A stretch of DNA of 64,000 nt from Microcebus murinus (lineage: Eukaryota > Chordata > Mammalia > Primates > Cheirogaleidae). Positions 34,299-48,475 of this stretch are shown here, piece after piece. Location: NCBI RefSeq assembly GCF_040939455.1, contig NC_134124.1, forward strand, positions 32,687,138-32,751,137, in the 5' to 3' direction. The stretch's first letter is position 1, and every line of letters begins with the position of its first letter. The position numbers and the translations under genes were made by a program. The notes beneath the pieces are model-generated. The model was given only the letters and a program-made list of their open reading frames with translations. It searched no databases and was not told the DNA's origin.

Positions 34299-34754
34299 TT
34301 CTTTCTTTCTTTATTATACCAAACACACTTTCCCAAATGGAAAGCCAAAAGCGCTTGGCACAATTAGAGGAACACTATTCAAATAAACACAATGAAAATG
34401 AGACAGTGTTATTAGATGCTTGCTATTGTACCCATCTAAATCTCTGAGCCCAAGACCTTCTCTCTCTGTTAAAGAAAGAAATTAAGAAATGTGTGTGAGA
34501 GGTGTTAAAGATATATTAGTATGAAACTGTAACTTTCTCTTTCCCTGAAACAGAAGGATGGAAAGAGAGTGGAAGAGAATCACTGTATGGGTCAGTGTTA
34601 CTTGACCTTGTATCTTTGTACCACCAAGAGCCATCTCTCGTGCCATAGATGGTAGATGTGCAACACTTTGGGAGGGCTGTTCTAGAAATAGTCCTTTATC
34701 ACTGGAGAAAGGGCGCTGGCTTCCAGCCTCAAAGGGCCTGAGCTCTGGAACCTC

Positions 34755-35325
34755 CATTATAGCAGATGTTTGTCAACCTAAAATAATCAAAAGGGTCAGA
34801 ATCTAGTTTAAAGAGAGTTTATTCAAGTGCAGAGTGTAAGGACAGTCTCCCCAGAAGCACAGATTCGAAAGAATGGAAGCCATTGTTCCGAAGTGTAGAA
34901 GTTTGGGATCGTTCATTTAGACAAAGTTCAGGGAAGCTTAACAAAATTTCATTATCTTTCTGTATAAGGCTTAATGCAAAGTTACAAGGATCTGATTAGT
35001 TGAGGTAGTCTTTTTCTTTGGAAAAGGAACATTTAACATTCCTTTCCCTGAGGATGCAACAGTCATGGGGTCTTTTGCACCACCTGGTCCGAGTTGGTCC
35101 AGGACAATCAATATAGATTGAGGCAGTCAACCTATAACAAAGATCAGTGATCAGAAGAGGGCAGGGGTCTGGTCTCCTAGTCATTTACCGAGCAAGAAGA
35201 GGAGGAAGAAAGTTAATCTATAATCTAAGAAGCAAAATTGCAGACATGCTACATGACTCAGTCTCCAGGGTTTAACTTCCTCCTTGGCTTTATACATTTA
35301 GAGGGTCCTGAAATTTTCTTTTCTT
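34755..35325 (-). mobile_element. LTR-like repeat, antisense, family not assigned
   Basis: TGTCAACCTAAAATAATCAA at the start and AGTTTAAAGAGAGTTTATTC are typical of an antisense LTR with its poly-A signal side upstream. No coding capacity. Confidence 0.5.
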
Positions 35326-35559
35326 TTACATGTTCATGGCATTTATGTTCAAGTATCTTTTTGGATTAAAGTCATAAATCATCCATTCCTTACCCAAGAA
35401 GTGACTGGGATTTTTACTCTTGCTTCTGGGAAACCTTTCTAGCCCAGGAAAAAGAAATATGTTGGTGACAGCCTAACCCGTCATAGCTGGGTGGAGAGGC
35501 TCAAGCTGTGGCCTCTAAAGCTGCTAGCCTGACTTTGGCACAGCTTGTCACATAGATGC

Positions 35560-36295
35560 TGCCTTGGTCTGTGTGCGTTGCTGTAAAGGAGTACCTGAGG
35601 CTGCGTAATTTGTAAAGAAAAGAGGCTATTTGGCTCACAGTTCTGCAGGGTGTGCAAGAAGCATGGCACCAGCATCTGCTTCTTCTTTTTTTTTTTTTTT
35701 TTTTTTTGAGACAGAGTCTCACTCTGTTGCCCACCAGGCTACAGTGCTATGGCATCAGCCTGGCTCACAGCAACCTCAAATTCCTGGCCTCAGGTGATCC
35801 TCCTGCCTCAGCCTCCTGGATAGCTGGGACTACAGGCATGTGCCACCATGCCCGGCTAATTTTTTTCTATTTATTTTTAGTTGGCCAATTAATTTATTTC
35901 TATTATTAGTAGAGACGGGGGGTCTCACTCTTGCTCAGGTTGGTTTCGAACTTCTGACCTTGAGCGATCCACCTGCCTCAGCCTCCCAGAGTGCTAGGAT
36001 TACAGGTGTGAGCCACCACGCCCGGCCAGCATCTGCTTCTGATTAGGGTCACGGGAAGCTTCACTCGAGGGGAGCCGCATCACATGGCGAGAGGAAGGAA
36101 GCTAGAGAGGGGAGGGAGTGGCCAGACTCATTTTAACACTCAGTTCTGGTGGAAACTAGTAGAGAAAGAATCCACTCATTACACGAGGGATCCTCCCACG
36201 TGACCCAGTGACCCAAACACTCCCCACTAGGCCCCCCTCCAACATTGGGGATCCAATTTCAACCTGAGATTTGCAGGGGGCAAATCTCCGAGCTG
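35560..36295 (-). mobile_element. THE1/MST-type MaLR LTR, antisense, split by an Alu
   Basis: TGCCTTGGTCTGTGTGCGTT, GGCTCACAGTTCTGCAGGGT, then after the Alu CACATGGCGAGAGG and AATTTCAACCTGAGATTTGC. The element ends about 60 bases before exon 6. Confidence 0.8.
35684..36027 (-). mobile_element. Antisense dimeric Alu, strepsirrhine type, perfect target duplication
   Basis: Flanked by identical 13-mers AGCATCTGCTTCT (35671-35683 and 36028-36040). Contains a T run of about 20, both arms, TTAGTTGGCCAATTAATTTA and GCTCTTGCTCAGG. Intact and low in decay, so relatively young. Confidence 0.95.
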
Positions 36296-36332
36296 CAGCG
36301 GATGCCCAGGCACCTTTGGCGCAGGTGATTAA

Positions 36333-36503
<171 letters not shown>

Positions 36504-37049
36504 TAACCGCTCTTTCCTCTGAAAAGATGCTTTCTCGCCCCTCTCTCTCCCCACCCAGCCCCCTTCTTTCCTTTTTCCCTCCCAAGAAGCTTGGTTCCAT
36601 TTTTAGATGCGAGTTAGCCACTTTCTATTTGGGAGAAGGCTGTTACCAGTGGCCATGCCTGTGTGCCTTTGTTGTCACTCCCCTGGGACCCGGGGACTTG
36701 CAGGGGGAGCCAAGGCTTGCGTGCACAGTGACTATCACCAGCCTGAGAAATTTAGGACACTCGTTTAACCTACTTCCCAGGGTTTGGGGGGCACAGTCCT
36801 GCTGGTTCCCTTTCCGCTTAGTTGTCATTTTGTCCCTGCATTTGCAAAACCCTCCTTTCAGTCTCAGTGTGAGACTTAATGTCTCCTTCCCAATCCTACA
36901 TTATCCAAGCCACACGCCATCAGCTAACTCACACGCACAATTATTATACAAAAGTGTTTCCTCAAAGAGAAGCGGAAATTGGTTGGAATTTGAATGTTAT
37001 GAAGTTAAGGAGAGAATGAGCCAATTATCTGAGGTAGGACAACCCACTA

Positions 37050-37330
37050 GTAATAATATTATAACCAACACTTAATCAGAGCTCATTATGCACCTGCTCC
37101 GTGCTAAGTGTTTTACATGCTATTGTCTAACTTAATTCTTATAAGAAATCCATGGGGCTGGCAGTTTTTTTCCCCCATTTATTCAGATGAAGAAACTGAG
37201 GCTCTTCAATCGGTTCGGTAACTTGTCCAGAGTTGCACAGCTGGTGAATGGCAGAACCAGAATTCAGACCCTAGCAGTCTGGCTCCAGAGTCCATGGGCC
37301 TCACTACTCTGCTGTTTGGATAGCCTTTCA
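37050..37330 (-). mobile_element. MIR, antisense, nearly full length
   Basis: CCGTGCTAAGTGTTTTACAT, GATGAAGAAACTGAGGCTCT and CAGTCTGGCTCCAGAGTCCA. Confidence 0.85.
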
Positions 37331-37384
37331 GAACTGTCAGAGCTTCTCCTCCCTCCTGGTTTTTTGAATGCCCTCCACACATCC

Positions 37385-37690
37385 TATTTGTTTGTTCACT
37401 CATTCCAACAACAAGCCAAACATGTATTGAGCATTTAGAGTTGACTGGATTTCCTGGTAGGTGTTGGGGCTACAGAAATAAGAGTCCCTGTCCACTAGGG
37501 GATCACAGTCCAGTTAGGAGTAAGGCACACGTAAGCTATTGATAAGTATTGTGGTAAGTATGAAGGCTTAGGAAGCAAGAGTGCTCTTTATTTGACTTGG
37601 AGAAGGAAGTCAAGGAAGGCTTCCTGGAGGAGGTGGCTCCTGAGCTGAAGTTTGAAGGATAAAGAGATGTTAAGCAGGCTTAAAAAAAAG
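37385..37690 (-). mobile_element. L2 3' part, antisense
   Basis: TGTTCACTCATTCCAACAAC, GGTGTTGGGGCTACAGAAAT and AAGGAAGGCTTCCTGGAGGA. Confidence 0.75.
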
Positions 37691-38204
37691 GGAGGGTGGG
37701 GTTTCATGAGAGAGCATGCATGTTTAAGAGCCTGCAAAGTGGGTCAGAAGACTAGATCATAGAAGAGGGAAGTAAAAAAAAAAACCCATTTAAAGGAAAT
37801 AAAAAGAAATTTTCCCAGCAGCCAGGCCAGGCTTTCTTGCCCTTGTCACGTGTACTAGGAAGAAGATCCAGGGAAGAAAGTCAACGGGTCCAAATTACAG
37901 CTGCTTTCCATCCCAGAGACACTGTCCCTCTGTTGGGGCCCCTCTTGGCATCTAGCAAGCGTGTCCAAATCTGCTTGCAAAGCATGTCATCCCAAAGTGA
38001 TGGGAAGGTTTGGCCACACAGCTGCCACCATTGGCGTGGTGGCATCTTTAGCTGAACACAGTTGCAGCAGGGAGCGTGGGGACTGAGGGCATTTCGCTGC
38101 TTTACAATGACACCTGTGACCTTCAGGTGTTGTTTCCTCAAGGGGCGGGGGGTGTCTCTGGAGAAGAAAGACCAGGGATGGAAGAAATGGTCACCACTCA
38201 CAGG

Positions 38205-38410
38205 AAGCCTTCCCTGATTTTCCCCTACCCAGCCTGGGCTGGGTTAGGTGCTCTTGCAGGCCCTTGGCATCCAGAATAGTGAGCACCTCCATCCTGGCCC
38301 GGCTCCCCTACTGTCCCTGGGAGTCCCCTAAGATGCTGACTGGCTACTCCGTCTCCATGCCTGTGCCTGGAACAGGGTCTGTGCTCAGTGAGTAGTGGCC
38401 GAGTGAACGG
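38205..38410 (+). mobile_element. L2-like fragment
   Basis: GGAAGCCTTCCCTGATTTTC and CCTGGAACAGGGTCTGTGCT then CAGTGAGTAGTGG. Confidence 0.5.
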
Positions 38411-38869
38411 ACAGATGGTGGCAATGGGAGAACAGAGAGGAAGAGGGGCCTGCCCATGCCAGGCGGCGTCCCAGGCCCAGCCCTGCACTTTCAGTTTCAG
38501 TCCCTTTCCCGTGGGGAAGTGAGACAGACACACTCAGGGGGCTCCTCCCTCCCCCCGTCTCCTTCAGCCGGAAGCTCTGGCCTGGTTCTTGAGGGCTCAG
38601 AGCTTGGGGCAGGATGGGTGGCTCCTGGCAGCCAGGGCACCTGGCTCGCCCACAGAGGTGAGGACGGCCGGTGTCCGGCCTCGAGGGTCAGGGAAATGTG
38701 AGCGGAACCGAGTCTCGGAGAATCAGCCTGTCTCTCCCCTCAGCTGCTCCATCCTTCACTCAGACATTGTACTTTTGTCGCGCACCTGGTCGGCCCCGGG
38801 GGTACGGACATGTACAAAACACAGCCTCTGTTTTCAAGCACCACACTTAAAAAGCAGGCGACAGGAGCG

Positions 38870-39095
38870 AATGCTGACTTACCAGTGCCCCTGTGTGCCA
38901 GGGGCTGAGGAGAGCCTTCCCGTGTGCTTTCCACAACAGCTGTATGAGGTGGGTGCTGTTGGCATCCCTGTTTCTCAGACGAGGAAACTGAGGCTCAAGA
39001 GGGACCAGCTGGTTTTGCCCAGGATGCGGTGGGATTTGAAGCAGGTAGCCTGGATCCGGAGTTCAGGGCTTGACCATTGCACTCTACTGCCTCCC
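38870..39095 (-). mobile_element. MIR, antisense
   Basis: AATGCTGACTTACCAGTGCC, GTTTCTCAGACGAGGAAACT and GGATTTGAAGCAGG. Confidence 0.7.
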
Positions 39096-39402
39096 AAGGG
39101 CGGCGTGGCTAGCAAGGGAGGCGGAGCGTGGACAGCCACATTTGGGAGGAAGTTATGCTCACCGTGAGCGGAGGAAGCATGGGCAAGAGGGTCAGAGGGC
39201 GCTGGGGGTGACAGCTGCCCTGAGTCTAACAAGGCTAGCAGGAATTATTAGGGAAACTCAGAGAACGAGAACGAGAGGACGTGGAGCAGATGGGAGGGGC
39301 ATGGCTAGAGCAAGGCAGGCAGGCAGGGCCTGGAACCCAGGGGACTGAGTGACAAGTGAGTCCGCACTTGTCCAGACGGTGGTGGGGAGCCGTGGCAGGA
39401 GC

Positions 39403-39421
39403 CTTTTTTTTTTTTTTTTTT
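39403..39421 (+). repeat. Poly-T run
   Basis: About 19 uninterrupted T with no clear Alu body beside it. Confidence 0.9.
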
Positions 39422-40344
39422 TACCTTTTCTATTTTTTGAAAAATGCATACAGTGGGGGTTTTTTCCCCGTCCTCATCTTGGGTTCATTTTATCTACTTT
39501 CTCGAACAGCAGAGAGCAGTGGGGTTACCTCCTGCTGAGGACATGTCCAAATGAATGGCCGCTGTGCCCAACGGGCGCTGTCCTGCAGAGGACAGACAGC
39601 CTCTCCCGCCAGGGGCCTCAGGAATCCCGCCAATCATACTAAAAATTCCGGAGTTCCGAGTGAGACGGGTAATGGACAAGCTCTGTAGGGCCCAAGGAGT
39701 GAGGAATCCTCAAATGACTTCTCCAAATCCCAAGACAGCTGGGTCGGGGAGAATGTTTTATTCATACATTTTAGAACCGAATCCACTTTGATAAATTTTG
39801 AAGAGGAAAAGCTAGAGAGATCTTGGCATTAAATTATGTATCGGCCGTGCTCCGTCTTCTCCAAGGTCGGGCGAGCCCGGCTCATCGTTAGCTGAGTGCG
39901 TCTGTCCCCTCAGCCAGCCCGGTAGGCAGCGTTGCTGTGCGGCACGATGAGTCATTTCTAGTTGGGAGTTAATTTCCTAATGAGTGTGAACCTTGGCTCC
40001 CTTCCTTTTGCAGTTCGATGAGATGAGAGATGCGCCTCTCAATTCGATTCTCAAACAAGACATGAAGACTCAGTCTCCTTCATTTGCCCTTGCTACCCTT
40101 CTAGAATCTGGTGCTGGGTGGTGGTGATCATGCAAGACCACTGCTGGTCTTCTCAGAACATTGGTCAGCCCACCTCTCCCTACCTTCTTTGTATGACCAA
40201 CTGAGGCTCTGCACCTCAATGTCAAGTGCAAAAGCAGTGTCAAGTCAAGGCCTCTGCAAGCCTGCCCCATGCCACCCCAACCCACATACGGCTCAGCTCC
40301 TCCTGTCTAGCAGGTGAACCATAGGGGTTCAGGGTGCAGACAAG

Positions 40345-40530
40345 ATGCCATATCGTTTTTACTAGCTATGTGACCTTGAGCAAATTAATCAGCCCCCGTA
40401 TCCTAGGTGCTTTCTTCATTTGTAAAATGGGGATATTAATAGCACCTCCCTCATGGGATTGTCATGAGGATTAAATGCATCAATACATGTAACACATTTA
40501 CTGCATGTGAGCTTGTTGTGAGTGCTCTGT
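40345..40530 (+). mobile_element. MIR
   Basis: TAGCTATGTGACCTTGAGCA, TTTGTAAAATGGGGATATTA and GTCATGAGGATTAAATGC. Confidence 0.85.
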
Positions 40531-40759
40531 GTTTGTGCTGTTAGCGTCACTGATGCCAGTTGGGACGACAGGTGTAGTTGAAACAAATCAATACCAACCA
40601 GGGAAAAGCTTGTGGCTTGGAAGTCGAACAGCTGAAGAGCAAGCTGTGGGTAACGGTCAATATATATGAGATTGTTTTCCCCCAGCAAATGTTTTCAAAT
40701 GCTTATTGAACACTACATAAATACCTTAAATAAATTGAGGCAAGGCACACGTACCCCTT

Positions 40760-41559
<800 letters not shown>

Positions 41560-41704
41560 TAGGCTTTGGCCAAGGGAGGCAGCCATTTAGCACATCGTAA
41601 ACTTAAAATAATGGGCTAATTAACCAGCCTGTGTATTGTTCAAGGGGCCATCTGTCTATGACCCCCGATGATCAGTAACCACATGCATTTTATTGTGGTT
41701 TTGC

Positions 41705-42270
41705 ACTCAAATCTGTAATTCATTCAACATCCATCTCGGGTAGTTAAATGCCAGGCAAGTTTCCTGGTCTCTTGGAGCTTTTAGATTCCAGAGAGAAACA
41801 TAAAAGAAAGGTAATAAAAAAGTAAATTAAAAAAATGAAAAAATTAATTCCGGATGGCAGTAAGTTTCTAAAAATGCAATAAAGTAGGGTTATGTGAATC
41901 AGAGTGACTCAGAAGCTGCTTTAAAAGGCATGGCCAGGAAAGGCCCCTCTCAGGAGTGACATCCGAGCTGACACCCGAATAATCGGGAGGCACCAGGCCT
42001 GGGAAGATCTTGGCAACTGGGCGTTTCAGGCAGAAGGCACAGCAAGTGCAAAGGCCCTGAGGTAGGACCTCCTCTTGAATGTTCAGGGGGTAGAAAGGCC
42101 AGGGTGGGTGGGCATGGTGAGCAGTGAGGAGTATAGGCAATGGTATGGAGCGGTAGGTAGCAGGAGCCAGCTGTCAAAGGACCTGAGGGGTTGATGGGTT
42201 ATGATGTTATTCCAAGTGCGACGGGAAATCAGTGGAAGATTTCAAGGAAGTGATAATCTGATTCATATTT
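41705..42270 (-). mobile_element. L2, antisense
   Basis: AATTCATTCAACATCC at the start, GCCAGGAAAGGCCCCTCTC, AGCAAGTGCAAAGGCCCTGA and TGAGCAGTGAGGAGTATAGG. Confidence 0.75.
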
Positions 42271-42284
42271 TTAAAAATTATTTT

Positions 42285-43300
42285 AGCTGCTGTGTATTAT
42301 TTGAAAGCAATTTTATTTTTAGATTTATTAAGGTATAATCTTTACACAATAAAATTCACCTATTTTAAGCCACACTTTAATGAATCTTGGTAATACACAG
42401 CATTGGATAACTCCACCACAATCAGGATATAGAAGAGTTCTATCACCCTACAAGTTTCTCTGTGCTCCTTTCACATCCCCGAACCCCGGGCCACCCCTAA
42501 TTTTCTTTCTGTCACTCTAGTTGTGCATTTTCTAGGGTTTCATATCAATGGCATCATACGGTATTAGTTTTCTGTGTTTGACTTCTTTTACTCAGTGTGA
42601 TGTTTTGAAGTTTATGTTGTGCATATCAACGTCTTGATCCTTTTGTTGCTGAGTCAGTACACCACTGACCAATTGTCAATGGCACATAGCGTTGACCAGT
42701 TGTTGGGCATTTGGGTAGTTTCTGGTTTGGGGCTATTATAACTAATGCTGCTATGATCATTTGCAGACAAATCTGTGTGTGAACCTGTTTTCATTCCTTT
42801 TGGGTAATACTTAGTAATGGGATTGCTGGATCATATAATAAGTGTATGTGCAACTTTTTAAGGGACTACTATACTACTTTCGAAAATAGGTGTACAATTT
42901 TCCATTTTTATCAGCAGTATAGGAGAGTTTTAGTCTCTCTGTATTCTTTCCAACACTTGGTATTATCAGTCTTTTTAACTTTAGTCATCCTGGTGTTGTG
43001 TAGTGTATCTCATTGTGGTTTTAATTTTCATTTCCCTGTTGACCAGTGATACTGAGTTCTCTGCATGTGCTTACTGGCCTTTTCCATTTGTATCTTCTTT
43101 TGTGAAGTGTCTGATCAAATATTTTATCATTGTAACTGGGCTGTTTCTTTATGATTAGTTGTAAGAGTTAATTGTATTTTCTAGATAAAAGTATTCATTG
43201 TATATGTTTTATAGATTTCTCCCAATGCCTTTCCTTTTTATTTTTAAATGCATCTTTCAAAGAGCGCAAGTTTACGGTTTTGATGAAGTCCATTTAAGCC
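42285..43300 (-). mobile_element. L1 (old), antisense
   Basis: TTATTAAGGTATAATCTTTA, GTAATGGGATTGCTGGATCA, CTTTTCCATTTGTATCTTCT and TTATGATTAG run in the order of an antisense L1 3' part. No open frame left. Confidence 0.8.
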
Positions 43301-43491
43301 ATTTTTTTCTTCTATGGTTTACATTTTTATGACAGTAACTTTATAAGGAAGGCTGGTCAGTGGTGGTATTTCTCAAGATGGGAAAATACAGGCCAAAAGA
43401 ATAAGTTACTTGACTCAATCTGCAGAACGTTTGAGTGGTAGAGTTGAGTATGATGCCGAAATCTTCAGGCCTGAGCGTAAGCGGCTCTTGA

Positions 43492-43728
<237 letters not shown>

Positions 43729-44084
43729 TAGGTGCGTGCAGAACGCCCGTCCTGTCCGTGCGGGAAGCAGCATGCAGAACACCTTTGCTTTCCGCCAGCT
43801 CCTGGAGCAATTCCCACCCGGAAGAGAAGCTGGGCCTCGCTGAGAATGTGGAAATAACTTCCTTGAAGGGTGTGGGAGGCAGGTGGCAGTATTGCTTGCC
43901 ACTGGACCTTTCCCACAGTGGGCTTATGGTTATGGGTTTTGTGAAATAGGTTTCCATTACCAGAAAACAACCAGAAATAACAAGAATCAGACAGGCAGCA
44001 TTGGGTAGAATAAAAACATCTACTTTTACAATCAGAGTTGAGAAAGGAATGGAGATAATTCCAAATCCTCCATGGCGGCAACAG

Positions 44085-44300
44085 ACTAAGAGTATAGGCT
44101 CTGTGATTTGTCTAGGTTCACATCTTGGTCCCACCCTTTACTCTTGGGCAGGTTCATTCTTTTTTAAGCCTGAGTTTCCCATTTGCACACTGTGCATGCC
44201 GACCTCAAGGGGTCATTTTTTCAGGCTGTAGTGAGAAAGCACGTGACACCCAAGGCCTGGCGCGTGACGCCTGTGCTGCAGCTGGCAGTGCTGTTGTTGT
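44085..44300 (+). mobile_element. MIR, diverged
   Basis: CTAAGAGTATAGGCTCTGTG, CTCTTGGGCAGGTTCATTC and CTGAGTTTCCCATTTG. Confidence 0.6.
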
Positions 44301-44744
44301 TAGACTTTAGCTCAGTTCGTTGTTCTGGGAATGGAGGAAGTGAGGGACTCCCAGTTTCCTCTGCACAAGGAGGGGCACATACTTCTGGGGGTCTCCAGGG
44401 CAGAGACCTTGGTGCACCACTGGCCCCACCACCAGCCTCCTGACCTCTGCTTGTGGCTCCGACCATCCTTCCTCCCAGGTGACTGCTGCCTGTCCTCTCC
44501 ACTGGGGCTTTGGGCCAACACCTGGTCTCATAGTTGAGGTCACTGACTGACATATTAGCATGCAGCTTGAACACGATCTCTCTGCCTTTATGGGAAAAAC
44601 TGGAGGAAATGCTGTCTTCCTAGCTTAGTTGTTATGGTGAGTAAATGAAATAAGATGCAATGCCCAGAGAACAGTGGTGCTTGAGCAACTAATGGCTTCC
44701 CTGGAGACGTTAGTGGCACAGGGAGGGGCTGTCTGTCTGACTGT

Positions 44745-44890
44745 GCTGAGGTCTGTATGCGATCTCATTTAATCCTCATTAGTCCATATCATTAGCGTGA
44801 GAAAATGAGGCTCAGGGAGGTCAAGCGACGTGCGCAAAGTCACCCATGTTTGTAAATGGCAGGACTGAGATTTATATCCAGGTCCATCTA
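44745..44890 (-). mobile_element. MIR, antisense
   Basis: GATCTCATTTAATCCTCATT, AAATGAGGCTCAGGGAGGTC and GTAAATGGCAGGACTGAGAT. Confidence 0.8.
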
Positions 44891-45044
44891 ACTCCAAAAA
44901 CAAGATATTTCTCACTTACATCTGCCACCAAGGAACGAGTTGGGTCAAATATTCTGAATGGTTCTCACCAGGGTGGTAGCACTGTTATGGTGGAAAGCTA
45001 CTCTTTATAGTGCACCTAAGTCCCTAATATTAAAGAGTCACCTT

Positions 45045-45348
45045 GGCTGGGCGCAGTGGCTCACGCCTATAATCCTAGCACTCTGGGAGGCTGAGACAGG
45101 GGAATTGCTTGAGGTCAGGAGTTCAAGACCAGCTTGAGCAAGAGCAAGACCCTGTCTCTACTAAAAATGGAAAAATTAGCTGACTGTCATGGCACCTGCT
45201 TGTTGTGGCCTCAGCCTAGGAGGCTGAGGCAGGAGGATCTCTTGAGCCCAGGAGTTTGAGGTTGCACTGAGCTATGATGAAGTCACTGCACTCTACACAG
45301 AGAGACAGAGGGAAACTGTCTCCAAAAAAAAAAGGAAGAAAGAAAGAA
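45045..45348 (+). mobile_element. Dimeric Alu, sense strand
   Basis: Begins GGCTGGGCGCAGTGGCTCAC, has both arms and an A-rich tail. Flanked by AAAGAGTCA at 45032-45040 and 45349-45357. Confidence 0.95.
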
Positions 45349-46410
45349 AAAGAGTCAGCCTAATTCACGTGACTCAGCCTCAGTGGACACTGAGAATGAG
45401 TGTTCCGGTTCCTTATAGCCCACCTTGAAATGGTTTGTGTGTCACAGGCCCGTTGCTGTTCCCTGTCAGCTGCTCCCAAGGTCCTGAAAAAGGTCCTGAA
45501 AGTGCTCTGTGGACCCTCCCTGCCTCTCAGGAATCACAGGGACTCCTTGTGGCCACATTGACCAGGAAGCCTGTCTACTGGCCCATCTTGGTGACCGGTG
45601 GCCTGGACCGGCTTTGTGGAAGGAGGTGACGGCTCAGCAAAGGGGCGCTGTGCTCCCTGCTGTGCCACCTGTATTCTGTGCTGGATGGGGTGTGGCTCAG
45701 GGACGCCCCTGAGAGTGTTGGAGACACGGACAGTCCTGGGAAGAGTGGGGCCGAGAGCAGGAGGAGGACAGAAGGGGAGGAAACCAGCAACAGTGCAAAA
45801 GAGGAGAGAGCAGAGGAAGAGAGAGGATCCCAACACAGGGCTGGGCAGGGAATTTGGGAGCACCCCTGTGTCAGTCTAGCTCCTGCTGCTCCTCCCGCTG
45901 CTCTGGCCGGGCTGATACACGGTGACATCCTCGGTGTGGCCCGCATGTGCGCCAGGGACAGTTTGGCTGGGGCTGACCCGATCTCACGCTGTTGGGCGAA
46001 TCATGGTCCAAGCCCCAGTGGATCCCTTTTGGCGTCATGTTGGACACTGTTTGGGAAACTTACAGTAAGTTTTCGTAGGACAAAAAAGAAGCAGTTCAAG
46101 TATGAGGCCGGTAATAAATAAGGCTCGTGTCTACAAAGAGGTCACGAGGGGCTCAGAAAGGCCCCCTTCCGCTGCAGAGGCGTCATCCGGAGGAGGTCTC
46201 CCGCCTTCAGATTCTACCCCCCACTTCTTCCCGGGCAAGGATAGATGGGGCCAGCTCAGCCCTCTAAATTGCTTTTCTTATTTATGACTGTAGTTCTCCT
46301 AGAAGAAAATTGTTGGTACCTGCTGTTTAGATACAGCGTGTTGGGCCACCAACGGGTTTGCTACATATGGTGGAAAGTATTAGAAAATACCCAGGCACTT
46401 CACTAAGAAC

Positions 46411-46452
46411 AGTACAGAAATAACCAATGAGAAGTACAGAAATAACCAATGA
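46411..46452 (+). repeat. Short tandem duplication, period 22
   Basis: AGTACAGAAATAACCAATGA occurs at 46411-46430 and 46433-46452. Confidence 0.95.
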
Positions 46453-46540
46453 CAAAGCATTTAAAAAAAAAAATTCTTTTTGTATTCAGCCTTCCTGGTT
46501 AGTTTGCTGCAAATTCCACTAAAATTTTTAGATCTTACTT

Positions 46541-46558
46541 AAAAAAAAAAAAAAAAAA
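46541..46558 (+). repeat. Poly-A run
   Basis: About 18 A following an AT-rich stretch. No element body recognised. Confidence 0.85.
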
Positions 46559-47099
46559 GATACATTTACTTTGACTGAGTATTAACCATTGGTTAATCCA
46601 GGACTGTGTTCATCTTTGCTCTTGGTTTGGTTTCCCCTTGAACTTTGCCCAGACTGCTCTCATTAACCTTGTTAGGGGTGAGTGCAGAGAAAGGAGCAAG
46701 ACATCAGAGAGAAGAAAGCTCTAAAAAGAAGGCAATTCTTTTTATCTTTACAGAGTTCTCTTATACTTTCTTGGACTAACTTGGTTCTTGAATTTTTGTT
46801 TTTTGGTTTTATTTTTTTCTAATTCAAAATAATAGTGCATTTATTTGGCACCAACTACATGCTCCTAGGTGGCATGGAAAATCTAATGATGCAATTCAGC
46901 AAACTATACTAAGCGTCTTCTAACTAGTAGGTGCTAGACTGCTGGATCTTCCTGGTGTGGCAGCACTGGCAAGCATGAACCATACAGGGTGGTGCACAGT
47001 TGCTGTTATAGAAGGTGTGAGGTGGTAAATGATCATATATGAGAACCATGCGACTGCCCCTCATAATACCCTTCGGTGGTTTTCATGACTCAGCATCCT

Positions 47100-47340
47100 G
47101 TCAAAAATCACTTAATGGCCTATAAAACCTGTTTGGTCTAGCCTTTCCTTTTGATTTTTCTTTTATCATTTTCCCCTTGAATCTGTTTCTTAGCTGCATC
47201 AAGCTCCTTCCTGCCTCATGGCCTTTACACGCACGTTTACTCCGCCCGAGACATTTTCCTTACTAACTTTATTTCGTGCCCTTCCCTCGGCAGAGTCCTC
47301 CCTGCCCACTCAGACTAGGTCAGGCCCTTGTGATATACAT
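47100..47340 (+). mobile_element. L2-like fragment
   Basis: AGCTCCTTCCTGCCTCATGG, CCTTTACACGCAC and a following pyrimidine-rich segment. Confidence 0.55.
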
Positions 47341-47369
47341 TCTCACCACATCCTGGACTTTGCCTTTGT

Positions 47370-47602
47370 GCATATCCCTTATCCGAAATGCTTGGGACCG
47401 GAAGTGCTTTGAGTTTCATATTTTTTCAGGTTTTGGAGTATTTGCATTATATATACTTACCAATTGAGGATCACTCATTTGGAAATTCGAAATCTGAGAT
47501 GTTCCAGTGAGCATTTCCTTTGATCATCATGTTGGCGCTCAAAAAGTTTTGGATTTTGGAGCATTTCAGGTTTCAAATTTTTGGATTAGAGATGCTCAAC
47601 CT
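47370..47602 (-). mobile_element. Tigger-group DNA transposon (MER2-like), internally shortened
   Basis: TATCCCTTATCCGAAATGCT and GGGACCGGAAGTGCTTTGAG at one end and AGAGATGCTCAACC at the other are the inverted ends of MER2-like elements. Flanking TA fits the Tc1/mariner target. Confidence 0.8.
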
Positions 47603-47980
47603 ATAGCACAATTTTAGGTAAACAGCATCACACAACTGCATTTAAATACTTGTTTAATTGACATTTAAATAATGCCTAAAACCTGTGTGGTCCATCACAG
47701 CATGACATTCCATTCGAGGAGACAGTCCTACACTCAAAGGGTAACTTAAAATAATTCAAATCTTTACTTAGTCTTGAAAAGGGAATGGGCTGGAAAGGGC
47801 AGATATATTCTTAATGTCTAGTAAAACGTACTAAAATCCTTCCCCTTTTATCTCTGCCACTCTCAATAACCTCTACAGAGTATGCAGCTGCTCTTCAAAA
47901 ATATTAGACAGCTGTGCCAGAATTTGCTTAGTGGATGGGGCAGGGAAAGAGGTTGTGACAACACACATTAGTCTGCCTGA

Positions 47981-48475
<495 letters not shown>

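Noticed and set aside
36527..37075. 182-codon open frame after exon 6
   Set aside because: Starts just past the exon 6 donor, has no domain and no coding-like conservation signal that I can see. Probably chance.
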